Positions 7,687 through 16,819 of a DNA stretch of 64,000 bases are shown here, piece by piece; the stretch's first letter is position 1, and each line of letters opens with the position of its first letter. The notes below the pieces were generated by a model, which had not been told where the DNA came from, made no database searches, and was given only the letters and a program-made list of their open reading frames with translations. The position numbers and the translations under genes were made by a program. The DNA comes from Streptomyces sp. NBC_00250 (GTDB lineage Bacteria; Actinomycetota; Actinomycetes; Streptomycetales; Streptomycetaceae), in contig NZ_CP108088.1 in NCBI RefSeq assembly GCF_036192275.1, forward strand, positions 6,139,501 to 6,203,500, written 5' to 3'.

Positions 7687-8655
7687 GTGCGCACGCTGTA
7701 CGTACTTCTCCTGAGCGCCCTGCTCCTGCTCCTGGGCCTCGCCCCGCACGCCCAGGCCGCCGAGAACGGCGAGTGGGCCGTCTATCCGGCCGCCGCCCAG
7801 CTGGGCAGCCGCCCCTACTTCTTCCTCACCGCCGACCCCGGCTCCACGGTCACCGACCGGGTCACCGTCGCCAACAAGACGGCCGCCCCGCTGACCTTCC
7901 GGCTCTACGGCGCCGACGCCTACAACACCGACCGGGACGGCGGCTTCGCCGTCCGCACCCAGCGCGAGAAGCAGACCGGCGCCGGTGCCTGGATCAAGCC
8001 CGAGCGGACCCGGATCACCGTCCCGGCCCGCTCCGCCGTCACCGTCCGGTACACGCTGGCCGTCCCCGCCGACGCCGATCCCGGCGACCACCCCGGGGCC
8101 CTCGTCGCCCTCGACGAGCGGATCAGCCCCGGCGGGAAGGGCTCCGTCGCCATGGGCGTCCAGCGCGCCGTCGCCGCCCGTCTCTACCTGCGGGTCAACG
8201 GGCCGACCGTCCCCGCCCTCGCCGTCGAGGACGTCACGCTCGACCAGGACCGGCCGCTGGTCCCCGGCGCCGGTTCGAGCAGCGCGGTCGTCTCGTACAC
8301 GCTGCACAACCGGGGCAACGTGACCCTCAACCCCAAGGTCGCCCTCCGCGCGGAGGGCCTCTTCGGCCGCACCCTCCTCGACCGCGACCTGGCCAAGGTG
8401 CCCTCCGAGCTGCTGCCCCGGCAGAAGATCCGGCTCACCGAGCGCTGGACCGGCTCCCCGCAGCTCGACTGGGGTGACGTGACCCTCACCGCCACCGCGA
8501 AGGACGTGCGGGAGACCGGCACGGTGTCCTTCCTCGCCCTGCCCTGGCTCGCCGCCGCGACCCTGGTCGTGGGGGGTGCCGCGGGCCTTTTCGGCCTGCG
8601 GATCCGCAGGCGCCGGACGGTCCGTACGGAGCCGAGTGCGTACGTGAGTACGTGA
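7687..8655 (+). CDS. DUF916-type (WxL partner) membrane-anchored surface protein
   Basis: 322 residues. GTG start at 7687, a signal peptide with an L-rich core (LLLSALLLLLGLA, cleavage near AQA-AENG), an extracellular Ig-like domain of the DUF916 kind (about 30-150; note SYxL-like VTDRVTVANKTAAPLTFRLYG and DADPGDHPGALVAL), a second Ig-like domain (about 160-270; YTLHNRGNVTLNPKV), one membrane helix (about 280-300) and a basic cytoplasmic tail. DUF916 proteins bind peptidoglycan and tether WxL proteins (knowledge from Firmicutes). The position directly after the WxL-like gene supports the same role here. Confidence 0.75.
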   Translation: MRTLYVLLLSALLLLLGLAPHAQAAENGEWAVYPAAAQLGSRPYFFLTADPGSTVTDRVTVANKTAAPLTFRLYGADAYNTDRDGGFAVRTQREKQTGAGAWIKPERTRITVPARSAVTVRYTLAVPADADPGDHPGALVALDERISPGGKGSVAMGVQRAVAARLYLRVNGPTVPALAVEDVTLDQDRPLVPGAGSSSAVVSYTLHNRGNVTLNPKVALRAEGLFGRTLLDRDLAKVPSELLPRQKIRLTERWTGSPQLDWGDVTLTATAKDVRETGTVSFLALPWLAAATLVVGGAAGLFGLRIRRRRTVRTEPSAYVST

Positions 8656-8685
8656 GGCGGGCGCTCATCGGGGACAATGGCCCCC

Positions 8686-9627
8686 ATGAGCGCTCGCAAC
8701 CAAGAAACCGAAGCCGTCCACCGGGCCGGCTTCGCCTGCTTCGTCGGCCGCCCCAACGCGGGCAAGTCCACCCTTACGAACGCTCTGGTCGGCCAGAAGG
8801 TGGCCATCACCTCGAACCGGCCGCAGACCACCCGGCACACCGTCCGCGGCATCGTGCACCGCCCCGAGGCGCAGCTGATCCTGGTGGACACCCCCGGCCT
8901 CCACAAGCCGCGCACCCTCCTCGGCGAGCGGCTCAACGACGTCGTGCGCACCACCTGGGCCGAGGTCGACGTGATCGGCTTCTGCCTGCCCGCCGACCAG
9001 AAGCTCGGCCCCGGTGACAAGTTCATCGCCAAGGAACTCGCCGGGATCAAGAAGACCCCCAAGGTCGCGATCATCACCAAGACCGACCTGGTCGACTCCA
9101 AGACCCTCGCCGAGCAGCTGATCGCCGTCGACCAGCTCGGCAAGGAGCTGGGCTTCGAGTGGGCGCAGATCGTGCCGGTCTCGGCCGTCGGCAACAAGCA
9201 GGTCCAGCTCGTCGCCGACCTGCTGATCCCGCTGCTCCCGGAGTCCCCGCCGCTCTACCCGGAGGGCGACCTCACGGACGAGCCGGAGCAGGTCATGGTC
9301 GCGGAGCTGATCCGCGAGGCCGCGCTCGAAGGCGTACGGGACGAGCTGCCGCACTCCATCGCCGTGGTCGTCGAGGAGATGATCCCGCGCGAGAACCGCC
9401 CGGCGGACCGGCCGCTGCTCGACATCCACGCCAACGTGTACATCGAGCGCCCCAGCCAGAAGGGCATCATCATCGGCCCGAAGGGCAGCCGCCTCAAGGA
9501 GGTCGGCATGAAGTCCCGCAAGCACATCGAGGCGCTGCTCGGCACCCCGGTCTTCCTCGACCTCCACGTCAAGGTCGCGAAGGACTGGCAGCGCGACCCG
9601 AAGCAGCTGCGCAAGCTGGGCTTCTAG
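8686..9627 (+). CDS. era: GTPase Era
   Basis: Ribosome-assembly GTPase that binds the 3' end of 16S rRNA. The 313-residue product has G1 GRPNAGKST (residues 21-29), G3 DTPG, G4 TKTD (a variant of NKxD) and a C-terminal KH domain with IIIGPKGSRLKEVG. The start at 8686 is preferred over the in-frame ATG at 8677 because GACAAT (8673-8678) lies exactly 7 nt upstream, fitting a leaderless mRNA, and the N-terminus MSARNQETEA is typical. It is separated from its common partner recO by about 15 kb here. Confidence 0.96.
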   Translation: MSARNQETEAVHRAGFACFVGRPNAGKSTLTNALVGQKVAITSNRPQTTRHTVRGIVHRPEAQLILVDTPGLHKPRTLLGERLNDVVRTTWAEVDVIGFCLPADQKLGPGDKFIAKELAGIKKTPKVAIITKTDLVDSKTLAEQLIAVDQLGKELGFEWAQIVPVSAVGNKQVQLVADLLIPLLPESPPLYPEGDLTDEPEQVMVAELIREAALEGVRDELPHSIAVVVEEMIPRENRPADRPLLDIHANVYIERPSQKGIIIGPKGSRLKEVGMKSRKHIEALLGTPVFLDLHVKVAKDWQRDPKQLRKLGF

Positions 9628-9677
9628 AGCGATCCGCACCCGTCGACTTCCCGGTCACCGCGTGCCAGCATGGCGCG

Positions 9678-11021
9678 GTGACAAAGATCGTCAAGGGGGG
9701 AAACCTGCCGGTCCCCGGGCAGGTGTGGCGGATCGCGGTCGTCCGGCGGGCCGGCGGCGACGGGGTGCCGGAGGTCGACGCCTCGGCCCTGCTGCTCGAC
9801 GCCTCGGGCAGGGTCAGGGGCGACGGTGACCTGGTCTTCTACAACCAGCCCGCGCACGCGTCCGGCGCGGTGCGCCTGACCGGGCAGGCGCGGGACGAGG
9901 AGCAGCGGGTCGCCGACTGGCTGGAGATCGACACCGCGCTCGTGGAGCCCGCCGTCCAGCGCATCGTGATCACCGCCTCCTCCGACGAGGGGACGTTCGG
10001 CCAGGTGCCAGGGCTCCACATCCGGACGATCAGCGCCGGCACCGGCGAGCAGCTGGCGCTGTACGAGGTCGACGACGCGAGCACCGAGACGGCGTTCGTC
10101 CTCGGCGAGTTCTACCGGCGCGACGGGGCGTGGAAGTTCCGCGCCGTGGGCCAGGGGTGGGACTCCGGCCTCGTCGGCCTCGCCGAGGATTTCGGCATCG
10201 TGGGCGGGGACCCGGAGCCCGCCCCCGACGACGAGCCCGTGCACGACGGCGGGCCCGACCCGATCGACGAGCCCGTCTCCGTCGGCGCCTCTCCGGAGGC
10301 CATCCCCGAGGAGCTCCTCGCCAAGGTCCGGGAGGCCGAGGCCGAGGCCGCCCTCGTACGGACACCGCCGCAGGTCCCCGCACAGCGTCTCCCGCGGACC
10401 GGCCCGCGGTCGGACGCCGAGCTGTTCGGCGGGGACTTCCCGGACTTCGTCCGCAGCGGCGAGGGCAAGGCCGACATCACCGTCGACGTGCCGATCCCGG
10501 CCGGTTACGTCGTCGTCGAATCGACCCGGAAGGGCGACGGCTACTTCGCCGTGCACAGCATCGGCGAGAAGGGCGAAAGCGACGCCCTGCTCGCGAACAC
10601 GCTGCTGAAGGACCAGGGGGCCCGTCGGGTCCTGCGGTACGACGGCAAGGCCCCGCTGCGCCTGCGCGTGAGCGCCTACGGCGAGTCGTGGACGGTCGCC
10701 GTCCGTCCGGTGAGCACCGTGGAGGTCCTCGACGGCATTGCCGAGGGGCGGGGCTCCGACGTGCTGCTGTACACGGGCCCGGCCGGCCTGCTCTCCTCCC
10801 GGCTCCGCACGAGGCTCGGCTTCGAGTGGTTCAACGTGCACGGCTACGAGCCGGACGGCCGCGATCACCTGCTCGCCAACGAGGCGAGCAGGTTCCCCCG
10901 GGAGACGCGTCCCCTGCCCGAGGGGCCCCTGCTCGTGCAGCTCGTCAGCGCCGACGGGGACTGGTCCCTGAAGGTCCGGCCGCCGAAGGAGAGCAGGTTC
11001 TGGCGGCGCGCCTCCCGCTGA
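9678..11021 (+). CDS. TerD-domain stress protein with long C-terminal extension
   Basis: 447 residues. The first about 190 form a TerD (tellurium-resistance/stress) domain: VTKIVKGGNLPVPGQ start, DASALLLDASGRVRGDGDLVFYNQP, an acidic calcium-site-like IDTALVEPAVQRIVI region and GEFYRRDGAWKFRAVGQG. An acidic, proline-rich linker (about 195-270) leads to an unassigned C-terminal beta-rich region (about 280-430), which looks internally repetitive (RVLRYDGKAPLRLRVSAYGESWTV then LLVQLVSADGDWSLKV). Usual TerD proteins have about 190 residues, so the extension is notable. Start GTG 9678 fits a leaderless or weak-RBS start. It is convergent with the emfourin gene. Confidence 0.85.
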   Translation: MTKIVKGGNLPVPGQVWRIAVVRRAGGDGVPEVDASALLLDASGRVRGDGDLVFYNQPAHASGAVRLTGQARDEEQRVADWLEIDTALVEPAVQRIVITASSDEGTFGQVPGLHIRTISAGTGEQLALYEVDDASTETAFVLGEFYRRDGAWKFRAVGQGWDSGLVGLAEDFGIVGGDPEPAPDDEPVHDGGPDPIDEPVSVGASPEAIPEELLAKVREAEAEAALVRTPPQVPAQRLPRTGPRSDAELFGGDFPDFVRSGEGKADITVDVPIPAGYVVVESTRKGDGYFAVHSIGEKGESDALLANTLLKDQGARRVLRYDGKAPLRLRVSAYGESWTVAVRPVSTVEVLDGIAEGRGSDVLLYTGPAGLLSSRLRTRLGFEWFNVHGYEPDGRDHLLANEASRFPRETRPLPEGPLLVQLVSADGDWSLKVRPPKESRFWRRASR

Positions 11022-11024
11022 GGC

Positions 11025-11276
11025 CTACGCGCCCTCCTTGAGGACCCTCGTGACGAGGGTCCTCTGCGCCTCCGAGAGGCGGGGGTCGCAGCAGCGGACG
11101 GTGACGCCGTCGATCGTGATCTCGTAGGAGAAGCCGTCCGGGACGCCCCGGACGTCGCCGTCACCGTCGGCGAGGACGACGGCGGCCAGAGACTCCCACT
11201 CGGCGTCCGTGACCACCACCTCCGCCGACCGCTCGATGCCCGCGAAACCGCCCGTGCGCCGCACTCGAATCCGCAT
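11025..11276 (-). CDS. Emfourin-type protease inhibitor (protealysin inhibitor family)
   Basis: An 83-residue protein starting MRIRVRRTGGFAGI, followed by a WESLAAVVLAD helix and YEITIDGVTVRCCDPRLSEAQRTLV. This size, start and gene neighbour match emfourin (M4in), a slow tight-binding inhibitor of protealysin-like M4 proteases. It lies 21 nt downstream of an intracellular-type M4 protease gene on the same strand, so the two are probably co-transcribed as an enzyme-inhibitor pair. The shift between the active protease and the complex could regulate intracellular proteolysis. The family assignment is from memory of sequence features. Confidence 0.85.
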   Translation of the reverse strand: MRIRVRRTGGFAGIERSAEVVVTDAEWESLAAVVLADGDGDVRGVPDGFSYEITIDGVTVRCCDPRLSEAQRTLVTRVLKEGA

Positions 11277-11297
11277 GGGACCTGTGTACCAGCCGGA

Positions 11298-12350
11298 TCA
11301 GTCGGTCGGTACGCCCACCGCCGACCAGGCCTTCAGGACGGCCTGGATCTCCTCGCCGTCGCCGTACCGCGACCGCGCCGCCGCCACCGTGGCCGCCGCG
11401 AACTCGGAGAAGCGGGCCTCGGGGGTGAGCGTCCCGCCGGTCATCACGTCGTACCAGATCTGCCCGGCGCGATCCCAGGCGTTCCCGCCGAGTTCGGTCG
11501 CGGCCAGGTAGAAGGCGTGGTTGGGGATGCCGGAGTTGATGTGGACGCCGCCGTTGTCGCGGCCGGTGCGGACGTAGTCGTCCATGTGGCCGGGCTGCGG
11601 GTCCTTGCCGAGGACGTCGTCGTCGTACGCGGTGCCCGGGGCCTTCATGGAGCGCAGGGCCGTCCCCTCCACGTTCGGGTGGAAGAGGCCCTCGCCGATG
11701 AGCCAGTCGGCGGCGTCGGCGGACTGGCCGAGCGCGTACTGCTTCACGAGGGAGCCGAAGACGTCGGAGACGGACTCGTTGAGGGCGCCGGACTGGCTGA
11801 AGTACTCCAGGTTCGCCGAGTACTGGGTGAATCCGTGGGCCAGCTCGTGGCCGATGACGTCGACGGGGAGGGTGAAGTCGAGGAAGATCTCGTCGTCGCC
11901 GTCGCCGAACACCATCTGCTCGCCGTTCCAGAAGGCGTTGCCGTAGTTCTCGTCGTAGTGGACGGAGGCGAGCAGCGGCAGTCCGGCGCCGTCGATCGAG
12001 TTGTGCCCGAAGGCGTTCAGGAAGAGGTCGAAGGTGGCGCCCAGACCGGCGTACGCCCGGTTGACGGTGGCGTCCCCGGTCGCCGCGTCGCCCTCGCCGC
12101 GGACCTTGGCGCCGGGCAGGTCGGTGCCGCGCTCGCAGTCGTAGATCGTGCGGTGCGGCTTGCCGGCCTCGGCGGGACCGAGCGTGGGGGCGGTGCCGGG
12201 CAGCGGCAGGATCCGGAACGTACGGGCCGAGGCGTCCGCGACGAGGGTGCGGCGCGCGGCGGCGGCGACGGCCGGGTTCGAGGAGTGCGCCAGGTGCTCC
12301 AGGAGGTGCGGGGGGACGATCGAGCAGAAGGCAGGCGTCTGGGGAGTCAT
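11298..12350 (-). CDS. Protealysin-like M4 family zinc metalloprotease
   Basis: 350 residues and no signal peptide, unlike secreted thermolysins. The N-terminus carries the short protealysin-type propeptide motif IVPPHLLEHLA. The catalytic domain has the zinc site VIGHELAHGFTQY (about residue 168), the third ligand Glu in GALNESVSDVFG, and the C-terminal active-site His in NGGVHINSGIPNHAFY. Start ATG 12350 was chosen because it gives the conserved MTPQTPAFCSIVPP beginning; longer frames shadow leuA. The protein is expected to act in the cytoplasm or leave by an unknown route, and is paired with emfourin downstream. Confidence 0.92.
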   Translation of the reverse strand: MTPQTPAFCSIVPPHLLEHLAHSSNPAVAAAARRTLVADASARTFRILPLPGTAPTLGPAEAGKPHRTIYDCERGTDLPGAKVRGEGDAATGDATVNRAYAGLGATFDLFLNAFGHNSIDGAGLPLLASVHYDENYGNAFWNGEQMVFGDGDDEIFLDFTLPVDVIGHELAHGFTQYSANLEYFSQSGALNESVSDVFGSLVKQYALGQSADAADWLIGEGLFHPNVEGTALRSMKAPGTAYDDDVLGKDPQPGHMDDYVRTGRDNGGVHINSGIPNHAFYLAATELGGNAWDRAGQIWYDVMTGGTLTPEARFSEFAAATVAAARSRYGDGEEIQAVLKAWSAVGVPTD

Positions 12351-12493
12351 CCTCGCAATGTGGCACTGCGTGAGCCCACTGTCACGGGATGAGACGAGGA
12401 TTGGCGAAATGGAGTGATGCGTCACTGTTCGGCCTTGACGCGGACGCCGTCCCGCATACTGATACGGGGCGTCCGTCTCCGGCGTCCCTGGGC

Positions 12494-12509
12494 TAGGCTG
12501 CGGCACATC
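12494..12509 (+). promoter_or_regulatory. -10 region of the leuA leader transcript
   Basis: TAGGCT (12494-12499) lies 10 nt before the leader-peptide ATG at 12510. The transcript therefore probably begins at or within a few nucleotides of that ATG, leaving no room for a ribosome-binding site. Confidence 0.55.
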
Positions 12510-12557
12510 ATGCGTTTCGGGCTGCTTCTCCTTAGCTGCCGCGGCGAGGGCCTGTAG
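12510..12557 (+). CDS. leuA leader peptide (attenuator), 15 residues
   Basis: A 15-codon ORF, MRFGLLLLSCRGEGL, with four consecutive Leu codons (CTG CTT CTC CTT) at positions 5-8 and a fifth Leu as the last codon. It lies 87 nt upstream of leuA. Ribosome stalling at the Leu run under leucine limitation is the expected sensor. Such Leu-rich leaders before leuA are known in Streptomyces. The ORF is too short for usual gene finders. The downstream fold that would couple stalling to leuA expression was not resolved by eye. Confidence 0.85.
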   Translation: MRFGLLLLSCRGEGL

Positions 12558-12623
12558 TCGTAGGCCGACCCCCTCCCCGCGGGACCTGGTGTTGCGTTCG
12601 ACAGTCGGCCGTCCCTCCCGTAG

Positions 12624-14408
<1,785 letters not shown>

Positions 14409-14422
14409 CCCGCTCCGCACCG

Positions 14423-14458
14423 GACCGCCCCGCCCCCTTCCGAGGGGGCGGGGCGGTC
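14423..14458 (+). terminator. Strong intrinsic terminator of leuA
   Basis: A perfect 15-bp stem (14423-14437 with 14444-14458; arms rich in CCGCCCC and GGGGCGG) around the loop TTCCGA, starting 15 nt after the leuA stop. Confidence 0.9.
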
Positions 14459-14464
14459 TCGTAT

Positions 14465-14478
14465 GTGAGCTGCGTCAC
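14465..14478. promoter_or_regulatory. Crp-type GTGA-N6-TCAC site (candidate)
   Basis: GTGA-GCTGCG-TCAC is a perfect symmetric match to the core of the Crp consensus. It lies about 160 bp upstream of the choice-of-anchor A gene at 14638. Short motifs of this kind also occur by chance, so only experiment could confirm it. Confidence 0.35.
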
Positions 14479-14637
14479 GGTTTCAGGTTCGCTTAAGGAA
14501 GATCATCACGCCATGTCGGAATCAGTGGCATATCAGGTGAGTTGACGGCACATCGGGGAATGGCGGATGGTCCACTCGTCCCCTCGGACACACCCCCCAC
14601 GCGCCCCCTTCGTCACCTCCCTGACCTGGAGTTTCGC

Positions 14638-15996
14638 ATGCGCACGACCGCTGCCGTGGCCGCCGTTCTCGCGGTGACCGGTGCCGCCATCGGCTGGGCC
14701 CCCGTCGCCTCCGCCGCCGAGTCCGCCACCACCACCGAGTGCGTGACGCAGCCGCTCGGCACGGCCGGTCTCTACGCCGAGTTCGTCGAGAAGAACTCCA
14801 CCCGCCACTCGGACTCCGAGGGCGCGGTCGCGGTCGGCGGTGACGCCACCTTCGGCGACCCGAAGCAGCCCTCCGGCTTCTCCATCGGTCACAAGCTCAC
14901 CGGCGCCGACCTCGCCAAGCTGCCCGGCGGCCACAGCCTCGTCGTCGGCGGCACGCTCTACGCGAACCAGGTCGTCCTCGACAACGGCACGGGCATCGCC
15001 GGCAAGGTCGTCGACCGCTCCACCCCGGGCGCGGGCTTCGGCGTCGACGGCGACAAGGTCGCGACGGGCGCCTCCCCGGTCGACTTCGGCAAGGAGTTCG
15101 CCGAACTGCGCGCGCTGTCCACCGGCTGGGCGGGCGTCAAGCCCAACGGCACGGTCTCCGCGGACCCGAGCGGGCAGGGCGTCTTCCTCACCGGCACCGA
15201 CGCGAAGCTGAACGTCTTCGCCGTGAACGCCTCCGACCTGGAGAAGGCCGGCGCGATATCCCTCAAGGTCCCGGCCGGCTCCTCCACCCTCGTGAACGTC
15301 CTCGGCGACTCGTACGACATGCACGCGAAGCCGACCTACGGCGTGTGGATCTGGGACGAGCAGGCCAACGGCTTCGTCCAGGACGACTACGCCTCCGGCA
15401 GCGACGCCTTCAAGCAGGTCCGCTCCCGGCTGCTGTGGAACTTCCCGCAGGCCGAGACGGTCAAGAAGAACTACTCCTCCTGGCCCGGCACCATCCTGGC
15501 CCCCAACGCCGCCGTCTCCATGGGCAGCGCGACCTACGGCCCCGGCCACGTCAACGGCTCCGTCATCGCCGAGTCGCTCGACACGGTCCCCGGCGCCGAG
15601 ACCCACCAGATGAACTTCACCGGCTGCCTCCCGAAGGAGACCACGCCGGGCCCGGTCGTCACCCCGGAGCCCCCGACGCCGACCGAGACCACCGTCCCCA
15701 CCCCGTCGGCCACCCCCGACACCCCCGAGGCCACCCCCAGCGAGGGCGGCTCGACGCCCACGGCGACGGCGACGACCCCCGGCGGGTCCGCCTCCCCGTC
15801 CACCCCCGCCACCCCGGGGGAGGCCACCACCGCCCCGGCGGGCACCCCGACCCCGGCGCCGTCCGCCACCCCGGAGGGTGATCTCGCGACGACCGGTTCG
15901 GCCATCGGACCCGGTGCGATCGGCGCCGCCGTGGCCGCCGTCCTCGTCGGCGGAGGCTTCCTGGCCTTCGCAAAGCGCCGTCGCCGCGCCTCCTGA
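14638..15996 (+). CDS. Choice-of-anchor A surface protein with LATTG sortase signal
   Basis: 452 residues. Signal peptide (cleavage near ASA-AESAT), then a choice-of-anchor A domain (about 45-330; note GLYAEFVEKNSTRHSDSEGAV and VYGTILAP-like WPGTILAPNAAVSM), then a Pro/Thr/Ser-rich wall-spanning linker (about 335-420). The C-terminal sorting signal is LATTG, a hydrophobic helix and the basic tail KRRRRAS. LAxTG is the recognition motif of class E sortases in Streptomyces, so the protein is probably covalently attached to peptidoglycan by an enzyme encoded elsewhere. Ligand unknown. Confidence 0.88.
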   Translation: MRTTAAVAAVLAVTGAAIGWAPVASAAESATTTECVTQPLGTAGLYAEFVEKNSTRHSDSEGAVAVGGDATFGDPKQPSGFSIGHKLTGADLAKLPGGHSLVVGGTLYANQVVLDNGTGIAGKVVDRSTPGAGFGVDGDKVATGASPVDFGKEFAELRALSTGWAGVKPNGTVSADPSGQGVFLTGTDAKLNVFAVNASDLEKAGAISLKVPAGSSTLVNVLGDSYDMHAKPTYGVWIWDEQANGFVQDDYASGSDAFKQVRSRLLWNFPQAETVKKNYSSWPGTILAPNAAVSMGSATYGPGHVNGSVIAESLDTVPGAETHQMNFTGCLPKETTPGPVVTPEPPTPTETTVPTPSATPDTPEATPSEGGSTPTATATTPGGSASPSTPATPGEATTAPAGTPTPAPSATPEGDLATTGSAIGPGAIGAAVAAVLVGGGFLAFAKRRRRAS

Positions 15997-16048
15997 ACGG
16001 TGACGTGTCTCGGCCATCTCCACGGTGAAGTCCTGACGGGGTGCTGAC

Positions 16049-16073
16049 GCCACATCAAGGATGTGGCTAACAT
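16049..16073 (+). promoter_or_regulatory. 8-bp inverted repeat abutting a -10 element
   Basis: GCCACATC-AAG-GATGTGGC (16049-16067) is a perfect inverted repeat that touches TAACAT (16068-16073), a good -10 hexamer for the following TerB-domain gene. A factor bound there would occupy the promoter spacer. Alternatively it could terminate the upstream surface-protein gene, but it lacks a T tract. Confidence 0.45.
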
Positions 16074-16117
16074 CACGCCAACGCCGGCAGTGCAGCCGGG
16101 CCGTTGAGGAGGTGCGT

Positions 16118-16810
16118 GTGCGGTCTGCCCGGAATTCACGTGGTGGGAAAGTGGGCGTCTGCGGAATCCGCACCTCCTGGAACACGGTCGGAGACGGCGA
16201 GTTCTTCTGCGAGGAGTGCGGAGGCGACCGCAATTACCGGCGCCGCACCGGCCGCCGCAGGTTCGCCGTCCTGGGCGTCCCGGTCCTGCCCCGGGGCTGT
16301 ACGGGCCCCGTCGTCGAATGCGCGGCCTGTCACACGCACTTCGGCACGGAGGTGCTCGACCACCCGACGACCAGCCGTTTCTCGGCGATGCTGCGGGACG
16401 CCGTGCACACCGTCGCGCTCGCCGTGCTCGCGGCCGGCGGCACCGACTCGCGCGCGGTCCTCGACCGGGCCGTGAGCGCGGTGCGGTCCGCCGGCTTCGC
16501 CGAGTGCACGGCCGTCCAGCTCGTCGACCTCGTCGAGGCCCTGGAGGCCGACACCGGGCGCTTCATGCCCGAGGTGAACCCCGAGGGGGCGCTCCTCGCG
16601 ATCGAGCTGCACGAGGCCCTGGAGCCGCTGACCCCGCACCTGGCACCCTCCGGGCGGGAGTCGATCCTGCTCCAGGCCGCCCGGATCGCCCTCGCCGACG
16701 GGGCCTACAGCCCGGCCGAGCGGGAGGTCCTGGGGACGGTCGGGAACGCGCTCGCGCTCGCTCCGGACGATGTCGTCAGGCTGCTCGCCTCGGCCAGGAC
16801 CGTGGCGTAG
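16118..16810 (+). CDS. TerB-family protein with N-terminal zinc ribbon
   Basis: About 230 residues. The N-terminus has a zinc-ribbon-like set of cysteines (FFCEECGGDRNY ... VECAACHTHFG) and the remainder is an alpha-helical TerB domain (about 90-230; note LRDAVHTVALAVLAAGG and ARIALADGAYSPAEREVL). TerB domains occur in stress and membrane-associated tellurite systems. GTG 16118 was chosen because GAGGAGG ends 5 nt upstream (16106-16112); GTG 16112 is the alternative. The combination resembles zinc-ribbon/TerB proteins common in Streptomyces. Partner unknown; the TerD gene at 9678 is not adjacent. Confidence 0.75.
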   Translation: MRSARNSRGGKVGVCGIRTSWNTVGDGEFFCEECGGDRNYRRRTGRRRFAVLGVPVLPRGCTGPVVECAACHTHFGTEVLDHPTTSRFSAMLRDAVHTVALAVLAAGGTDSRAVLDRAVSAVRSAGFAECTAVQLVDLVEALEADTGRFMPEVNPEGALLAIELHEALEPLTPHLAPSGRESILLQAARIALADGAYSPAEREVLGTVGNALALAPDDVVRLLASARTVA

Positions 16811-16819
16811 GACGATCCG

